From: Streptomyces sp. NRRL S-455
Lineage (GTDB): Bacteria; Actinomycetota; Actinomycetes; Streptomycetales; Streptomycetaceae
Assembly (NCBI RefSeq): GCF_000717875.1
Contig: NZ_JOCT01000034.1
Span: 1-64,000, forward strand
Length of the DNA: 64,000 bases
Direction of reading: 5' to 3'
The translations under genes were made by a program, and so were the position numbers. The notes under the pieces were generated by a model. That model saw nothing but the letters and a program-made list of their open reading frames with translations, was not told where the DNA came from and did not search any database. Shown here piece after piece: positions 28,463-39,733 of the stretch. Numbering within the stretch: the stretch's first letter is position 1; each line of letters opens with the position of its first letter.

Positions 28463-30669
28463 CGTGTACCCGCTCCCTGGACCGCCCCGTGAAAGCGGCG
28501 GACCTGCTGGTCGTTCAGTGGTTGGTCGGGGTCTTCGGACAGTTCCTTGAGCAGTGCGAGCAGCCGGTCCCGGTCGTCCTGGCTGTGCACCAGCAGCGGC
28601 AGGAACGACTCCAGGCACGACGCCCAGGGCTGGTCGGCGCTCCGGCGCAGCCAGTCGGACACCGTGTCCACGGCCGCTTCGTAGGACCGGCCGGTCTGCA
28701 GCGCCGTCCACAGCAGCCCGGCGAGCTCCCGGGCCAGGCCGGGACGGGCGTCGGCGAGGGCCAGCATGAGGGGCCAGTCGCCGCGGTCGGCCAGGTCCGG
28801 GTGCTGGTTCCACAGGTCGGTCGCGGAGACGGAGGCGAGGAAGACGGCGCTCTGCAGGCCGAGGTCCTGCTGGGGCCGTCGTGCGTCGGACAGCCAGGCC
28901 CGGATCCGCCGGAGGACGAGCGGATCGCAGTGGGCTCCGGCGAGGTGGGCGACCTGGACTCCCGCGGGTCCGCGCAGTGTGCCGTCCTCCCAGACGCCGA
29001 TCTGGCCGAGGAGGTCCAGGGTGTCGGCGACCGTGGCCGTCGCCCGTCCCCGGCCGAGCACGGCACCCGCCGTCCAGCGCAGGTGCTCGTCGCCCTGGCG
29101 CGCCCAGTGCCGGACCAGGGCGCGTACGGCCGTGCCGACCTCCGGGGTGGTGACGGCCACGTCGAGGACGGTCGCGGCGAACAGACGGCGGCGGGCCTGC
29201 GGGGCCTGGGCCATGGGCTGCACGAGTTCCTGGACGGTGTGCGAGCAGTCGAGCCCGCAGAGCAGGCCGGCGGCCATGGCGGCGCGGACCCACACCTGCG
29301 GGCGGGAGTCCTCGCACAGTCCGGCCAGCCAGCGCAGGACGGGTCCGCGCACGTTGTGCCGGTGCTGCCACAGGTGCCCGAGGACTGCGGGGCCGAGCGC
29401 CTCGCCCCGGAAGCGCACGGTGCGCACCGGCACGTCCTCGTCCCCGACCTGTTCCACGCCGGTGTCCGCCACCGCGCGGGCCGAGGCCAGCCGGGCGTCG
29501 ACACCGTCGCTGAAGAGCGGGCGGCCGGGGGTGGCCGTCGGGTCGGCGGTGACGGTGAGTTCCCAGGCGAGGACCTCGGCGGCCTCGGCGACTGCGCTGA
29601 GGGAGGCATGGCCCAGCACGGCCACGGCGATGCGGTAGGCCGCGTCCCGCAGGCGCTGCGGGCTCTCGGCGAGCGCACCGCCGGCGAACCAGTCGGCAGC
29701 CTGTTCCTCGGCGAACCGGCGGCACCTGGCGAGCAGTTCGTCGTGGGTCAGGTCCCCGCGCACCCGCCGGGCGAGGAGTGCGGCGAACCGCTTCGCCTCC
29801 GCGGGCAGCAGTTCGTCGAGGCCCGTGGCCTTCAGCACCGCCGGGTCGGTCGCCAGTGCGCGGGCCTGTGCGTACAGGTCGCCGGGATCCTCCTCGAGTT
29901 CCGTGGCGAGGTGTCCGTCGACGACGTCGGAGGCGGACGCCGGGGTGTGCTGGCAGTAGTAGCGGCCGCGCCGGGAGAGGACGTCGCCCGGTTCGGGGGT
30001 GGCCAGCAGTACGGCGTACGCCTCCTGCTTGCCGAGGAGTTCGCACAGCCGGTCGAGGCCGGTCTCGTCCGGCAGGCCCGAGGCGGTGGGCTCCAGGGCG
30101 TACCCGTGGCCCGGTTCGATCTGGCTCTCTTCCAGCGCGGCGAGGTCGGAGCGGGGGTCGAGGCGGGAGACGTGGCCCCGGGTCACGTCGTCCAGCAGGG
30201 ACAGGGCGGTGCAGGTCCGGCCGGTGCCGGGCTGCCCGCAGAGGACGAGGAGCCGGTCGGACCGCAGCCGTGCCTTCCACCGGCCGTACTCCTCGGGCTC
30301 CTGGAACACCCGGCGCAGGGTGCGCAGTTCGTCGGCGGGAAGCGGGCCGGCGAGCAGTTGGACGGCGGCCTCCGGCCTGCCGAACAGGTTGATGGACTCG
30401 AAGTGGCCGCTGAAGAGGTTGCCGGATCCGTGGGAGGACGACCGGTAGACGCGGGACGCGGCCGCGGAGGTGCCCGGGAGCCCTTCCTCGGCGAGTGCGT
30501 CGGCGGCGCCCCCGATGACGTCGTTCTGGGACGGGTCGGGCCCGGCCGCGTGGTCGGGCTGGGGCGCCTGGTCGGCGCGCTGGGCCGCCGCCGGCTTGGC
30601 GTTGCCGGGCTGTCCGGGCTGTGCCCCGCCCGGTGCGGGGCCCGCGGGTGCGGCGTTGTCCGCGCTCAC
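28459..30669 (-). CDS. P-loop NTPase with helical repeats, N-terminal signalling motif
   Basis: 736 residues. Residues 1-75 are a disordered Pro/Ala/Gln linker. At 80-97 is the motif HGSGNLFSGHFESINLFG, repeated almost exactly at the C-terminus of the cyclase. Walker A is GQPGTGRT (145-152), followed by an ATPase core (about 135-300) with a sensor-like AYAVLLATPEP; Walker B is not obvious. From about 330 to 736 the protein is a string of short helices resembling HEAT or TPR-like repeats. This plan (motif, NTPase, helical sensor array) resembles STAND-type conflict switches. GTG 30669 overlaps the cyclase stop (GTGA). The frame is open further upstream inside the cyclase gene, which is a shadow. 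Confidence 0.68.
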   Translation of the reverse strand: MSADNAAPAGPAPGGAQPGQPGNAKPAAAQRADQAPQPDHAAGPDPSQNDVIGGAADALAEEGLPGTSAAASRVYRSSSHGSGNLFSGHFESINLFGRPEAAVQLLAGPLPADELRTLRRVFQEPEEYGRWKARLRSDRLLVLCGQPGTGRTCTALSLLDDVTRGHVSRLDPRSDLAALEESQIEPGHGYALEPTASGLPDETGLDRLCELLGKQEAYAVLLATPEPGDVLSRRGRYYCQHTPASASDVVDGHLATELEEDPGDLYAQARALATDPAVLKATGLDELLPAEAKRFAALLARRVRGDLTHDELLARCRRFAEEQAADWFAGGALAESPQRLRDAAYRIAVAVLGHASLSAVAEAAEVLAWELTVTADPTATPGRPLFSDGVDARLASARAVADTGVEQVGDEDVPVRTVRFRGEALGPAVLGHLWQHRHNVRGPVLRWLAGLCEDSRPQVWVRAAMAAGLLCGLDCSHTVQELVQPMAQAPQARRRLFAATVLDVAVTTPEVGTAVRALVRHWARQGDEHLRWTAGAVLGRGRATATVADTLDLLGQIGVWEDGTLRGPAGVQVAHLAGAHCDPLVLRRIRAWLSDARRPQQDLGLQSAVFLASVSATDLWNQHPDLADRGDWPLMLALADARPGLARELAGLLWTALQTGRSYEAAVDTVSDWLRRSADQPWASCLESFLPLLVHSQDDRDRLLALLKELSEDPDQPLNDQQVRRFHGAVQGAGTR

Positions 30670-31523
30670 CGGTCACTCCCGCCGGTTCCGGGGTGGCCGA
30701 TGTTGATGTTCTCGAAGTTGCCGGCCAGCAGCTGGCCGCTGCCGTGGTGGTGGACGTCCTGGACGACCTTCGCGTGCCGCGCCGACTGCCCCTCGGGTGT
30801 CCCGGCTGGTCCGCGGGGCGCGGGCGTGCCACCCGGCCCTGGCTGAGTGTCCTCGGGCCCGGGCGCGGGGCCATCCGGGTCGTCCTCGGGCCCGGGCGGG
30901 CCGGCACCCGGACCGTCGGCCTCGTCGGCGGGCTCCGGTTCCGGCGGCTGGGGCAGTCCGGGCACCATGAACCAGGCCGTTCGGGCGCCCTCCTTCAGCT
31001 CCACCTCATGGCCGCGGTAGTGGTCCGGTTCCACCCAGCGGCCGCCGGGCAGGACGGCCTCCTCGTACAGCCGGTCGGAGACCACGGCCACCAGCGGGGA
31101 CTTCTCCGGAGCGGCTGCGAGGAGCGCCTTCGCCGTGGCGCAGTCGCAGAGCCGGCAGGCCAGGTCGACCGCGCGGCCGGAGCGGCCGTGGGCGTCGGCC
31201 CTGACCGGGCCGATGTGCATGCCCACCCGCAACCGCAGCGGGGTCCGCAGGTCGCCGTTGACCTCCCGCAGGTTCTGGTGGAGGTACTCCAGCCACTCCC
31301 CCACCACCCTGCGGCGCGGGACGCTGAGGGGAAGGAAGCTGAGGACGCCGTCCCCGCGGTCCTCCTGGTACAGGCGGGGCGGGTGGATGCCGGCCTTGTC
31401 GAAGGCCTGGCCCGTGACCTCGTAGAGTCTGGCGCGCATCCGGTCCTTCTCGGGATCGGTCAGTCTTCCCGAGCCTTCGGCGTCCACGCTGATGATGACG
31501 CTGTACTCGTCTTCCGCTTCCAT
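30666..31523 (-). CDS. Class III nucleotide-cyclase-like protein with C-terminal motif
   Basis: 285 residues. The catalytic-like domain (about 6-185) begins SVIISVDAEGSG, with D14 at the first metal position, then YQEDRGDGVLSFLP with D58 at the second, and LRLRVGMHIGPVRADAHGRSGRAVDLACRL, matching the class III cyclase order (D, GDG, GxHxG, vN/DxAxR). So both metal Asp residues appear present. A Pro/Asp/Gly linker (about 195-250) leads to HHHGSGQLLAGNFENINIG (258-276), shared with the next gene. ATG 31523 follows GAGGAGAG. First of four coupled genes; 109 bp downstream of a Crp-family gene. Product nucleotide is unknown. Confidence 0.75.
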   Translation of the reverse strand: MEAEDEYSVIISVDAEGSGRLTDPEKDRMRARLYEVTGQAFDKAGIHPPRLYQEDRGDGVLSFLPLSVPRRRVVGEWLEYLHQNLREVNGDLRTPLRLRVGMHIGPVRADAHGRSGRAVDLACRLCDCATAKALLAAAPEKSPLVAVVSDRLYEEAVLPGGRWVEPDHYRGHEVELKEGARTAWFMVPGLPQPPEPEPADEADGPGAGPPGPEDDPDGPAPGPEDTQPGPGGTPAPRGPAGTPEGQSARHAKVVQDVHHHGSGQLLAGNFENINIGHPGTGGSDR

Positions 31524-31593
31524 CGGTCTCTCCTCGTGCTCCCTGACGTCCCGACGGCCGTGCCCCCGATGCTGGCGGTGCCGGCGGGACCGC

Positions 31594-31613
31594 GCTGTAG
31601 CCGTTTACACAGC
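31594..31613. promoter_or_regulatory. Palindrome upstream of the cyclase operon
   Basis: GCTGT, 10 bp, ACAGC: a 20-bp dyad in the 109-bp gap between the Crp-family gene and the cyclase gene. Candidate operator for the adjacent Crp-type regulator; the arms are short. Confidence 0.3.
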
Positions 31614-31632
31614 AGGGGAATGCCGGTACGCG

Positions 31633-32331
31633 CTACGTGTCTCTGCCGTGCCGCGCCCCGCCCGCGAGCAGGCGCAGGGGTTCCAGGTCGGCGACGGCGA
31701 GCGTGCCCGGGCCGGTCCGCACCAGGCCCTGCTCGCGGAGCAGGCGCAGCGCCTTCGCCACGGCCTCGCGGGTGGATCCGACCGAGGCGGCCAGCTCGTG
31801 CTGGGCGAGGGGCAGCCGGATGGTGACGCCTTCGCGCTCCACCCGGCCGGTGCGGTCGGCGAGTTCGACGAGCCGCTCGGACAGCCGCTGGAGCACGGTC
31901 ATGGAGGCCAGGGCACGGCGCTCGTGGTCGGCGCTGCGCAGCCGCTCCGTGAGCTGGGTCATGATCAGCGCGTTGGCGTGGGGGCGGGCGGCCAGGAAGC
32001 GACGGAACCGCTCCCCCGGGACGACCAGCCCGGTCAGGGGTCCGAGGGCGCTGACCGAGGCGCTGCGCGGTCGCCCGTCGAGGGCCGCCATGTCCCCCAC
32101 GACCTCTCCGGCCTGCCGCAGGCCCAGAATGAGCCGTCCGCCGCGTTCGGTCGCCGTCCACACGGCGGACCAGCCCTCCAGGATGACCACGGCGAACGTG
32201 GTGCGCTCCCCCTCCGACAGGAGGGTCTCGTGAGCCGGATACTCGTGCCGGCTTCCCAAGCCGGCCAGGGCTTCACGGTCGGCCGACCCCAGTCCTTGCA
32301 TGAAGGTACGGCGCTCTCCGAACAGCCCCAC
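31633..32331 (-). CDS. Crp/Fnr-family cyclic-nucleotide-type regulator
   Basis: About 232 residues. A cNMP-binding jelly roll (about 10-115) contains the phosphate-binding cassette GEVVGDMAALDGRPRSASVSA: the Arg is present, and Asp replaces the usual Glu after the Gly. A dimerisation helix (about 115-145) leads to a winged HTH (about 160-210) with LPLAQHELAASVGSTREAVAKALRLLREQG. No iron-sulfur cysteines are seen, so a nucleotide or no ligand is more likely than oxygen sensing. GTG 32331 is my preferred start; the frame is open to a GTG at 32400. Same strand and just upstream of the cyclase operon, so it may sense the cyclase product. Confidence 0.85.
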   Translation of the reverse strand: MGLFGERRTFMQGLGSADREALAGLGSRHEYPAHETLLSEGERTTFAVVILEGWSAVWTATERGGRLILGLRQAGEVVGDMAALDGRPRSASVSALGPLTGLVVPGERFRRFLAARPHANALIMTQLTERLRSADHERRALASMTVLQRLSERLVELADRTGRVEREGVTIRLPLAQHELAASVGSTREAVAKALRLLREQGLVRTGPGTLAVADLEPLRLLAGGARHGRDT

Positions 32332-32555
32332 ATCGTCCCCCGACAGCGTTAGCCCGACCGACCTCAAGCGGAACACCGCGAACCCGGCGGTCCTGTCCAC
32401 ACGGGACGGCGCTCACCAGGCAAGACTGAAAGAGTAGCGCCCCATGTACGGAACGTGCGCCCCCCGGGGCACACCCGGCGCCCCACCAGGGCCGGTGACC
32501 GCCGTGCCATCCCGCCCCGGCAGGCGCCCCGCGGGGCTCATGGCGCGAGGAATCC

Positions 32556-33206
32556 TCAGAGGCCGGGGCCGTCCCCGGGGCCCTCCTGGTACGAGTAGCG
32601 CTGCTCCTGCCACGGGTCGCCGATGTTGTGGTACCCGCGCTCCTCCCAGAAGCCGCGCCGGTCGGCGGTCATGTACTCCACGCCGCGCACCCACTTGGGG
32701 CCCTTCCAGGCGTACAGGTGGGGCACGATCAGGCGCAGCGGGAAGCCGTGCTCGGCGGTGAGCAGCTCGCCGTCCTTGTGGGTGGCGAACAGGACCTGCT
32801 CGGAGGCGAAGTCGGACAGCCGGAGGTTGGAGCTGAAGCCGTACTCGGCCCACACCATCACATGGGTGACGTCGTCCGCGGGCGGGGCGAGGTCGAGGAT
32901 CGTGCGTGCCGGGACGCCGCCCCACTCGGCGCCCAGCATGCTGAACTTCGTGACGCAGTGCAGATCGGCCACGACGGTGGTGTACGGCAGGGCCGTGAAC
33001 TCCTCATGGGTCCAGCAGTGCTTGCCGCCGCCGGAGGTGGCGCCGAAGACCCGGAACTCCCAGCGCTCGGGCCGGAACTTGGGGACGGGCCCGTAGTGCG
33101 TGACCGGCCAGCCGCGTTGCAGACGCTGTCCTGGCGGGAGCCCGGGCTGCGTCGCTCCTGCTGGATCGCGCCCTTCTCCCGATTCACTTCCCAGCGGCTG
33201 ACCCAT
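32556..33206 (-). CDS. Molybdopterin-dependent (sulfite-oxidase-like) oxidoreductase
   Basis: 216 residues, cytoplasmic by lack of a signal. The sulfite-oxidase Mo-domain fold is marked by PVPKFRPERWEFRVFG (about 40-55), the Mo-ligand Cys in DLHCVTKFSMLGAEWGGVP (about 79-97), VWAEYGFSSNLRL (about 110-122) and HGFPLRLIVPHLYAWKGPKWVRGVEY (about 140-165). The size fits YedY-like single-domain enzymes; there is no heme or dimer domain. ATG 33206 is chosen; upstream open sequence lacks family character. The 32401-32555 gap holds no gene. Substrate and redox partner are unknown. Confidence 0.87.
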   Translation of the reverse strand: MGQPLGSESGEGRDPAGATQPGLPPGQRLQRGWPVTHYGPVPKFRPERWEFRVFGATSGGGKHCWTHEEFTALPYTTVVADLHCVTKFSMLGAEWGGVPARTILDLAPPADDVTHVMVWAEYGFSSNLRLSDFASEQVLFATHKDGELLTAEHGFPLRLIVPHLYAWKGPKWVRGVEYMTADRRGFWEERGYHNIGDPWQEQRYSYQEGPGDGPGL

Positions 33207-33282
33207 GACTCCATCCTGACAGACCCCGGGTGGTGCCCCTGACAGAGGTGACCCCAAAACGGGACAACTAGAACTAAGCATG

Positions 33283-33299
33283 CACTTACTTACTAAGTG
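33283..33299. promoter_or_regulatory. Palindrome upstream of bacterioferritin gene
   Basis: CACTTA-CTTAC-TAAGTG, perfect 6-bp arms with 5-bp spacer, 82 bp before the bacterioferritin ATG. Candidate regulator site; not an iron-box match. Confidence 0.45.
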
Positions 33300-33381
33300 A
33301 AGACTTACTGGACGATCTTTGTCGTCGGTGGAATCATGCGGCGCAACCTGCCAGTTCCCCGCGTTGGAAGGAGCCTCTGCG

Positions 33382-33858
33382 ATGCAGGGCGACCCCGAGG
33401 TCCTCGAATTCCTGAACGAGCAGCTGACCGGCGAGCTCACCGCGATCAACCAGTACTGGCTGCACTACCGCATCCAGGACAACAAGGGCTGGACGAAGCT
33501 CGCCAAGTACACGCGTGAAGAGTCCATGGACGAGATGAAGCACGCGGACAAGCTCACCGAGCGCATCCTGATGCTGGACGGCTTGCCCAACTACCAGCGG
33601 CTCTTCCACGTCCGGGTCGGCCAGACCGTCACCGAGATGTTCCAGGCCGACCGGCAGATCGAGGTCGAGGCGATCGACCGGCTCAAGCGCGGCATCGAGG
33701 TGATGCGCAGCAAGGGCGACGTCACGTCGGCGAACATCTTCGAGGAGATCCTCGCGGACGAGGAGCACCACATCGACTACCTGGACACGCAGCTGGAACT
33801 CATCGACAAGCTCGGTGAGGCGCTGTACATCTCGCAGCAGATCGAGCAGCCGAGCTAG
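33382..33858 (+). CDS. bfr: Bacterioferritin
   Basis: 158 residues; heme-containing ferritin shell that stores iron. Ferroxidase ligands are visible: E18 in NEQLTGELTAINQYWLHYRI, E51 and H54 in ESMDEMKHADKL, E94 region, and E127/H130 in EEILADEEHHIDYL. Met52 for heme binding lies in MDEMKH. ATG 33382 has GGAAGGAG upstream; this start fits the family (MQGDPEVLEFLNEQL). It is convergent with the bacterioferritin-associated ferredoxin gene 20 bp away, which would supply electrons for iron release. Confidence 0.95.
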   Translation: MQGDPEVLEFLNEQLTGELTAINQYWLHYRIQDNKGWTKLAKYTREESMDEMKHADKLTERILMLDGLPNYQRLFHVRVGQTVTEMFQADRQIEVEAIDRLKRGIEVMRSKGDVTSANIFEEILADEEHHIDYLDTQLELIDKLGEALYISQQIEQPS

Positions 33859-33878
33859 CAGCCCCCAGGGGCCTGCCG

Positions 33879-34103
33879 TCAGGCGGCGTCCTCGAGCTCC
33901 GCGAGCACCGGCTCGCCCTGGTCGGCCAGCTCGCGGCGCGGGCACGCGCCCCTGCCGAGGATCGCCTGGATACGGCGTACGCACGACCCGCAGTCCGTGC
34001 CCGCCTTGCAGGCGGAGGCTATCTGGCGTGGGGTGCAGGCGCCGTTGTCCGCGTGCTGCCTGACCTGCTGTTCGGTGATTCCGAAGCAACTGCAGATGTA
34101 CAC
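33879..34103 (-). CDS. bfd: Bacterioferritin-associated [2Fe-2S] ferredoxin
   Basis: About 74 residues. The Bfd pattern is clear: VYICSCFGITEQQVR at the start and CKAGTDCGSCVRRI in the middle give the four cluster cysteines. It would reduce bacterioferritin iron for release. GTG 34103 sits 6 bp after GGAGGTG; GTG 34112 is an alternative in the same frame. An iron box lies about 40 bp upstream, so expression under iron limitation is expected, opposite in phase to the convergent bacterioferritin gene. Confidence 0.92.
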   Translation of the reverse strand: MYICSCFGITEQQVRQHADNGACTPRQIASACKAGTDCGSCVRRIQAILGRGACPRRELADQGEPVLAELEDAA

Positions 34104-34149
34104 GCGGTCCACCTCCCGACGGGTTCGTTCTCTGGCGCCGTCCCCGTTG

Positions 34150-34168
34150 ATCGGTGAGGCTAACCTAA
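34150..34168 (-). promoter_or_regulatory. Iron box (DmdR/IdeR site) of bfd
   Basis: On the minus strand TTAGGTTAGCCTCACCGAT-like; 16 of 19 positions match the actinobacterial iron box TTAGGTTAGGCTCACCTAA. It lies 47 bp before the bfd start. Confidence 0.8.
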
Positions 34169-34203
34169 CCTTACCCGCCGGCTGGGAGGGGGAAAAGCCG
34201 AGA

Positions 34204-34231
34204 GGGGCGCGGATCGTGTGATCCGCGCCCC
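34204..34231. terminator. Terminator after aroH, 12-bp perfect stem
   Basis: GGGGCGCGGATC (34204-34215) and GATCCGCGCCCC (34220-34231) around GTGT. It is about 45 bp past the aroH stop on the minus strand. Confidence 0.9.
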
Positions 34232-34253
34232 AGTCGATGTCGTGACAGGCGGG

Positions 34254-37769
<3,516 letters not shown>

Positions 37770-38483
37770 TCACTCGTCGTCGAGACCGCGCTCGATCGCG
37801 TATCTCACCAGCTCCACGCGGTTGTGCAACTGGAGCTTGCCGAGGGTGTTCTGGACGTGGTTCTGCACCGTGCGGTGGGAGATGACCAGGCGTTCGGCGA
37901 TCTGCTTGTAGCTCAGGCCCTTGGCGACCAGGCGCAGCACCTCGGTCTCGCGGTCGGTGAGCCGGGGAGCGTTCGGTTCACCGGTGTCGGGGGCGGGGGC
38001 GGGTTCGGAGGCCAGGCGGCGGTACTCGCCGAGGACCAGGCCGGCGAGGCCGGGGGTGAAGACCGGATCCCCGACGGCCGTGCGGCGGACGGCGTCCTGG
38101 AGCTCCTCGGTGGAGGCCGACTTGAGCAGGTAGCCGGTCGCGCCGGACTTCACGGCCTCCAGGACGTCGGCGTGCTCGCCGCTCGCGGAGAGCACGAGGA
38201 CGCGCAGCGCGGGGTTGGCGGCGACGACCTCCTTGCAGACCTGGACGCCGGGCTTGACGGGCAGGTTCAGGTCGAGCACGAGGACGTCGGGCGCGGCGGC
38301 CTTGGCCCGGCGCACCGCCTGGTCGCCGTCGCCCGCGGTGGCGACCACGTCGAAGCCCGACTCGGCCAGGTCGCGGGCGACGGCGTCGCGCCACATGGGG
38401 TGGTCGTCGACCACCATCACCTTGATCGGGTCCTTGACCGGGTCCTCGACCGGGTCCCGCCCGTCCTCCGTGGTCCGCGTCAT
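37770..38483 (-). CDS. macR: NarL/LuxR-type response regulator (MacR-like)
   Basis: 237 residues. The receiver domain (about 20-135) has the acidic pocket VDDHP, phospho-acceptor Asp in DVLVLDLNLPVK (about D72) and the conserved Lys in GYLLKSAS. The LuxR-type HTH (about 170-235) reads LTDRETEVLRLVAKGLSYKQIAERLVISHRTVQNHV. The ATG overlaps the kinase stop (ATGA). Gene order next to trpEG and an acyltransferase, together with sequence, matches the S. coelicolor MacRS pair, a regulator of morphogenesis and membrane-protein genes; the name is by that correspondence. Confidence 0.85.
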   Translation of the reverse strand: MTRTTEDGRDPVEDPVKDPIKVMVVDDHPMWRDAVARDLAESGFDVVATAGDGDQAVRRAKAAAPDVLVLDLNLPVKPGVQVCKEVVAANPALRVLVLSASGEHADVLEAVKSGATGYLLKSASTEELQDAVRRTAVGDPVFTPGLAGLVLGEYRRLASEPAPAPDTGEPNAPRLTDRETEVLRLVAKGLSYKQIAERLVISHRTVQNHVQNTLGKLQLHNRVELVRYAIERGLDDE

Positions 38484-39706
38484 CGCCGCTCCGCCTTCCC
38501 CCGTGCCTCTGTCACGTCCTTAGGTACCTTCAACTCGACCTCCGTGCCCTGCCCGGGCACCGAGATCAGCTCCGCGCTGCCGCCGAGGTCGCGCAGCCGG
38601 CCGCGGATCGACAGGGCGACGCCGAGCCGCCCCTCGCCCTCCGCCTGGGCGAGCCGCCCCTCCGGGATGCCGGGCCCGTCGTCCCGTACGGTGACGATCA
38701 CCTCGTCCGGCTCGTCCTCGACCAGGATCCACGCGCGCGCCTGTTCCCCGGCGTGCCTGCGGACGTTGTCCAGGGCGGCCCCGACGGCGGCGGCCACCTC
38801 GCGGGCGGCGACCGGCGTCAGTGGCACGGCCGCCCCGGGCTCGGCGAGGCTGACCCTGGCCCCGGCGTACGGCGCGAGCAGGGCGCGCAGGTCGACGGGG
38901 CCGCTCTCCTCCGGCTCCTCGTCCACGGCCCGGACGACCGCTCCCTCGGCGGCGTCCTCCGAGACCCGGGAGACCGGCACCAGCCCGCCGGAGACCAGGG
39001 TGCGCAGCGCGACCTCCTGCTCACCGGCCATCCGGCCCAGCTCGGCCGCCTCGCCGCCGATCACCGCCCCGCGCCGCTGCACCATCGCCAGTACCTGGAG
39101 CACGCTGTCGTGGATGTCCCGGGCGAGGCGTTCCCGCTCTCTGGTGGCGGCCTCGATCTCCAGGGCGCGGGCGAGGGTGCGCTCGGAGGCGCGGGCGACC
39201 TCGACGACGTAGCCGATGGCGATGGAGGCGATGCAGACCAGGATGACGTTGTGGACGGTGTCGCGGGCCGGGGAGCCGCGTTCCACCAGATTGGCGGCGG
39301 CCACCAGGGTGGAAGCGAGGGCCGCCCAGCGCCAGCCGCCCTTGAGGGCGAAGGCCAGGACGGAACCGGCGGTCCAGATCGACGGCAGGGTGGGGCCGCC
39401 CGCCTGGACCCGCTCGTGTGCGTCGGCGACGGGTGTGAGCAGGATGCCGACGACGGCGACGGTGAGGTCGGCGGCGAGGAACCGCTTGGTGCAGCGGGCG
39501 GCGTTCGCGACCCGGGGCAGGGTGGCGAGGGTCCACCCGCCCAGCACGGTGTAGTAGGCGACGGCGACCCAGGGGCGGGGGAACTCGCCGTAGGCGGTGG
39601 CGAACAGGCCGACCGCGTACAGCATCGTCAGCACCCGGTACGCGGTCAGCGCACGCCACAGCGGCTGCTCGACCGACATTCTCATGACACGCTCGCGCTT
39701 GGCCAT
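38480..39706 (-). CDS. macS: Membrane sensor histidine kinase (MacS-like)
   Basis: 408 residues. Four or five transmembrane helices cover about 15-165. The dimerisation/phospho-acceptor region has RERLARDIHDSVLQVLAMV with the acceptor His near 200, typical HisKA_3 for NarL-type partners. The HATPase domain (about 300-400) has AALDNVRRHA (N box), VTVRDDGPGIPEGR (G1) and GRLGVALSIRGRL. ATG 39706 has GGGGTGGGGG upstream; GTG 39715 is an alternative. Translationally coupled to the response regulator. No obvious sensory domain beyond the membrane helices. Confidence 0.9.
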   Translation of the reverse strand: MAKRERVMRMSVEQPLWRALTAYRVLTMLYAVGLFATAYGEFPRPWVAVAYYTVLGGWTLATLPRVANAARCTKRFLAADLTVAVVGILLTPVADAHERVQAGGPTLPSIWTAGSVLAFALKGGWRWAALASTLVAAANLVERGSPARDTVHNVILVCIASIAIGYVVEVARASERTLARALEIEAATRERERLARDIHDSVLQVLAMVQRRGAVIGGEAAELGRMAGEQEVALRTLVSGGLVPVSRVSEDAAEGAVVRAVDEEPEESGPVDLRALLAPYAGARVSLAEPGAAVPLTPVAAREVAAAVGAALDNVRRHAGEQARAWILVEDEPDEVIVTVRDDGPGIPEGRLAQAEGEGRLGVALSIRGRLRDLGGSAELISVPGQGTEVELKVPKDVTEARGKAERR

Positions 39707-39733
39707 GTCCCCCACCCCCGGCCGACGCCCCGG

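Noticed and set aside
28489..30846. Long plus-strand open frame antisense to the NTPase gene
   Set aside because: Its composition is that of a GC-frame shadow (runs of Gly, Val, Arg, Leu, no domain), while the minus frame has Walker A and 4-bp gene overlaps.
30670..30907. Upstream extension of the frame that carries the SPFH-like protein through the NTPase gene
   Set aside because: The Arg/Pro-rich extension is out-of-frame reading of the NTPase and cyclase genes; the ATG at 28462 overlaps the NTPase stop.
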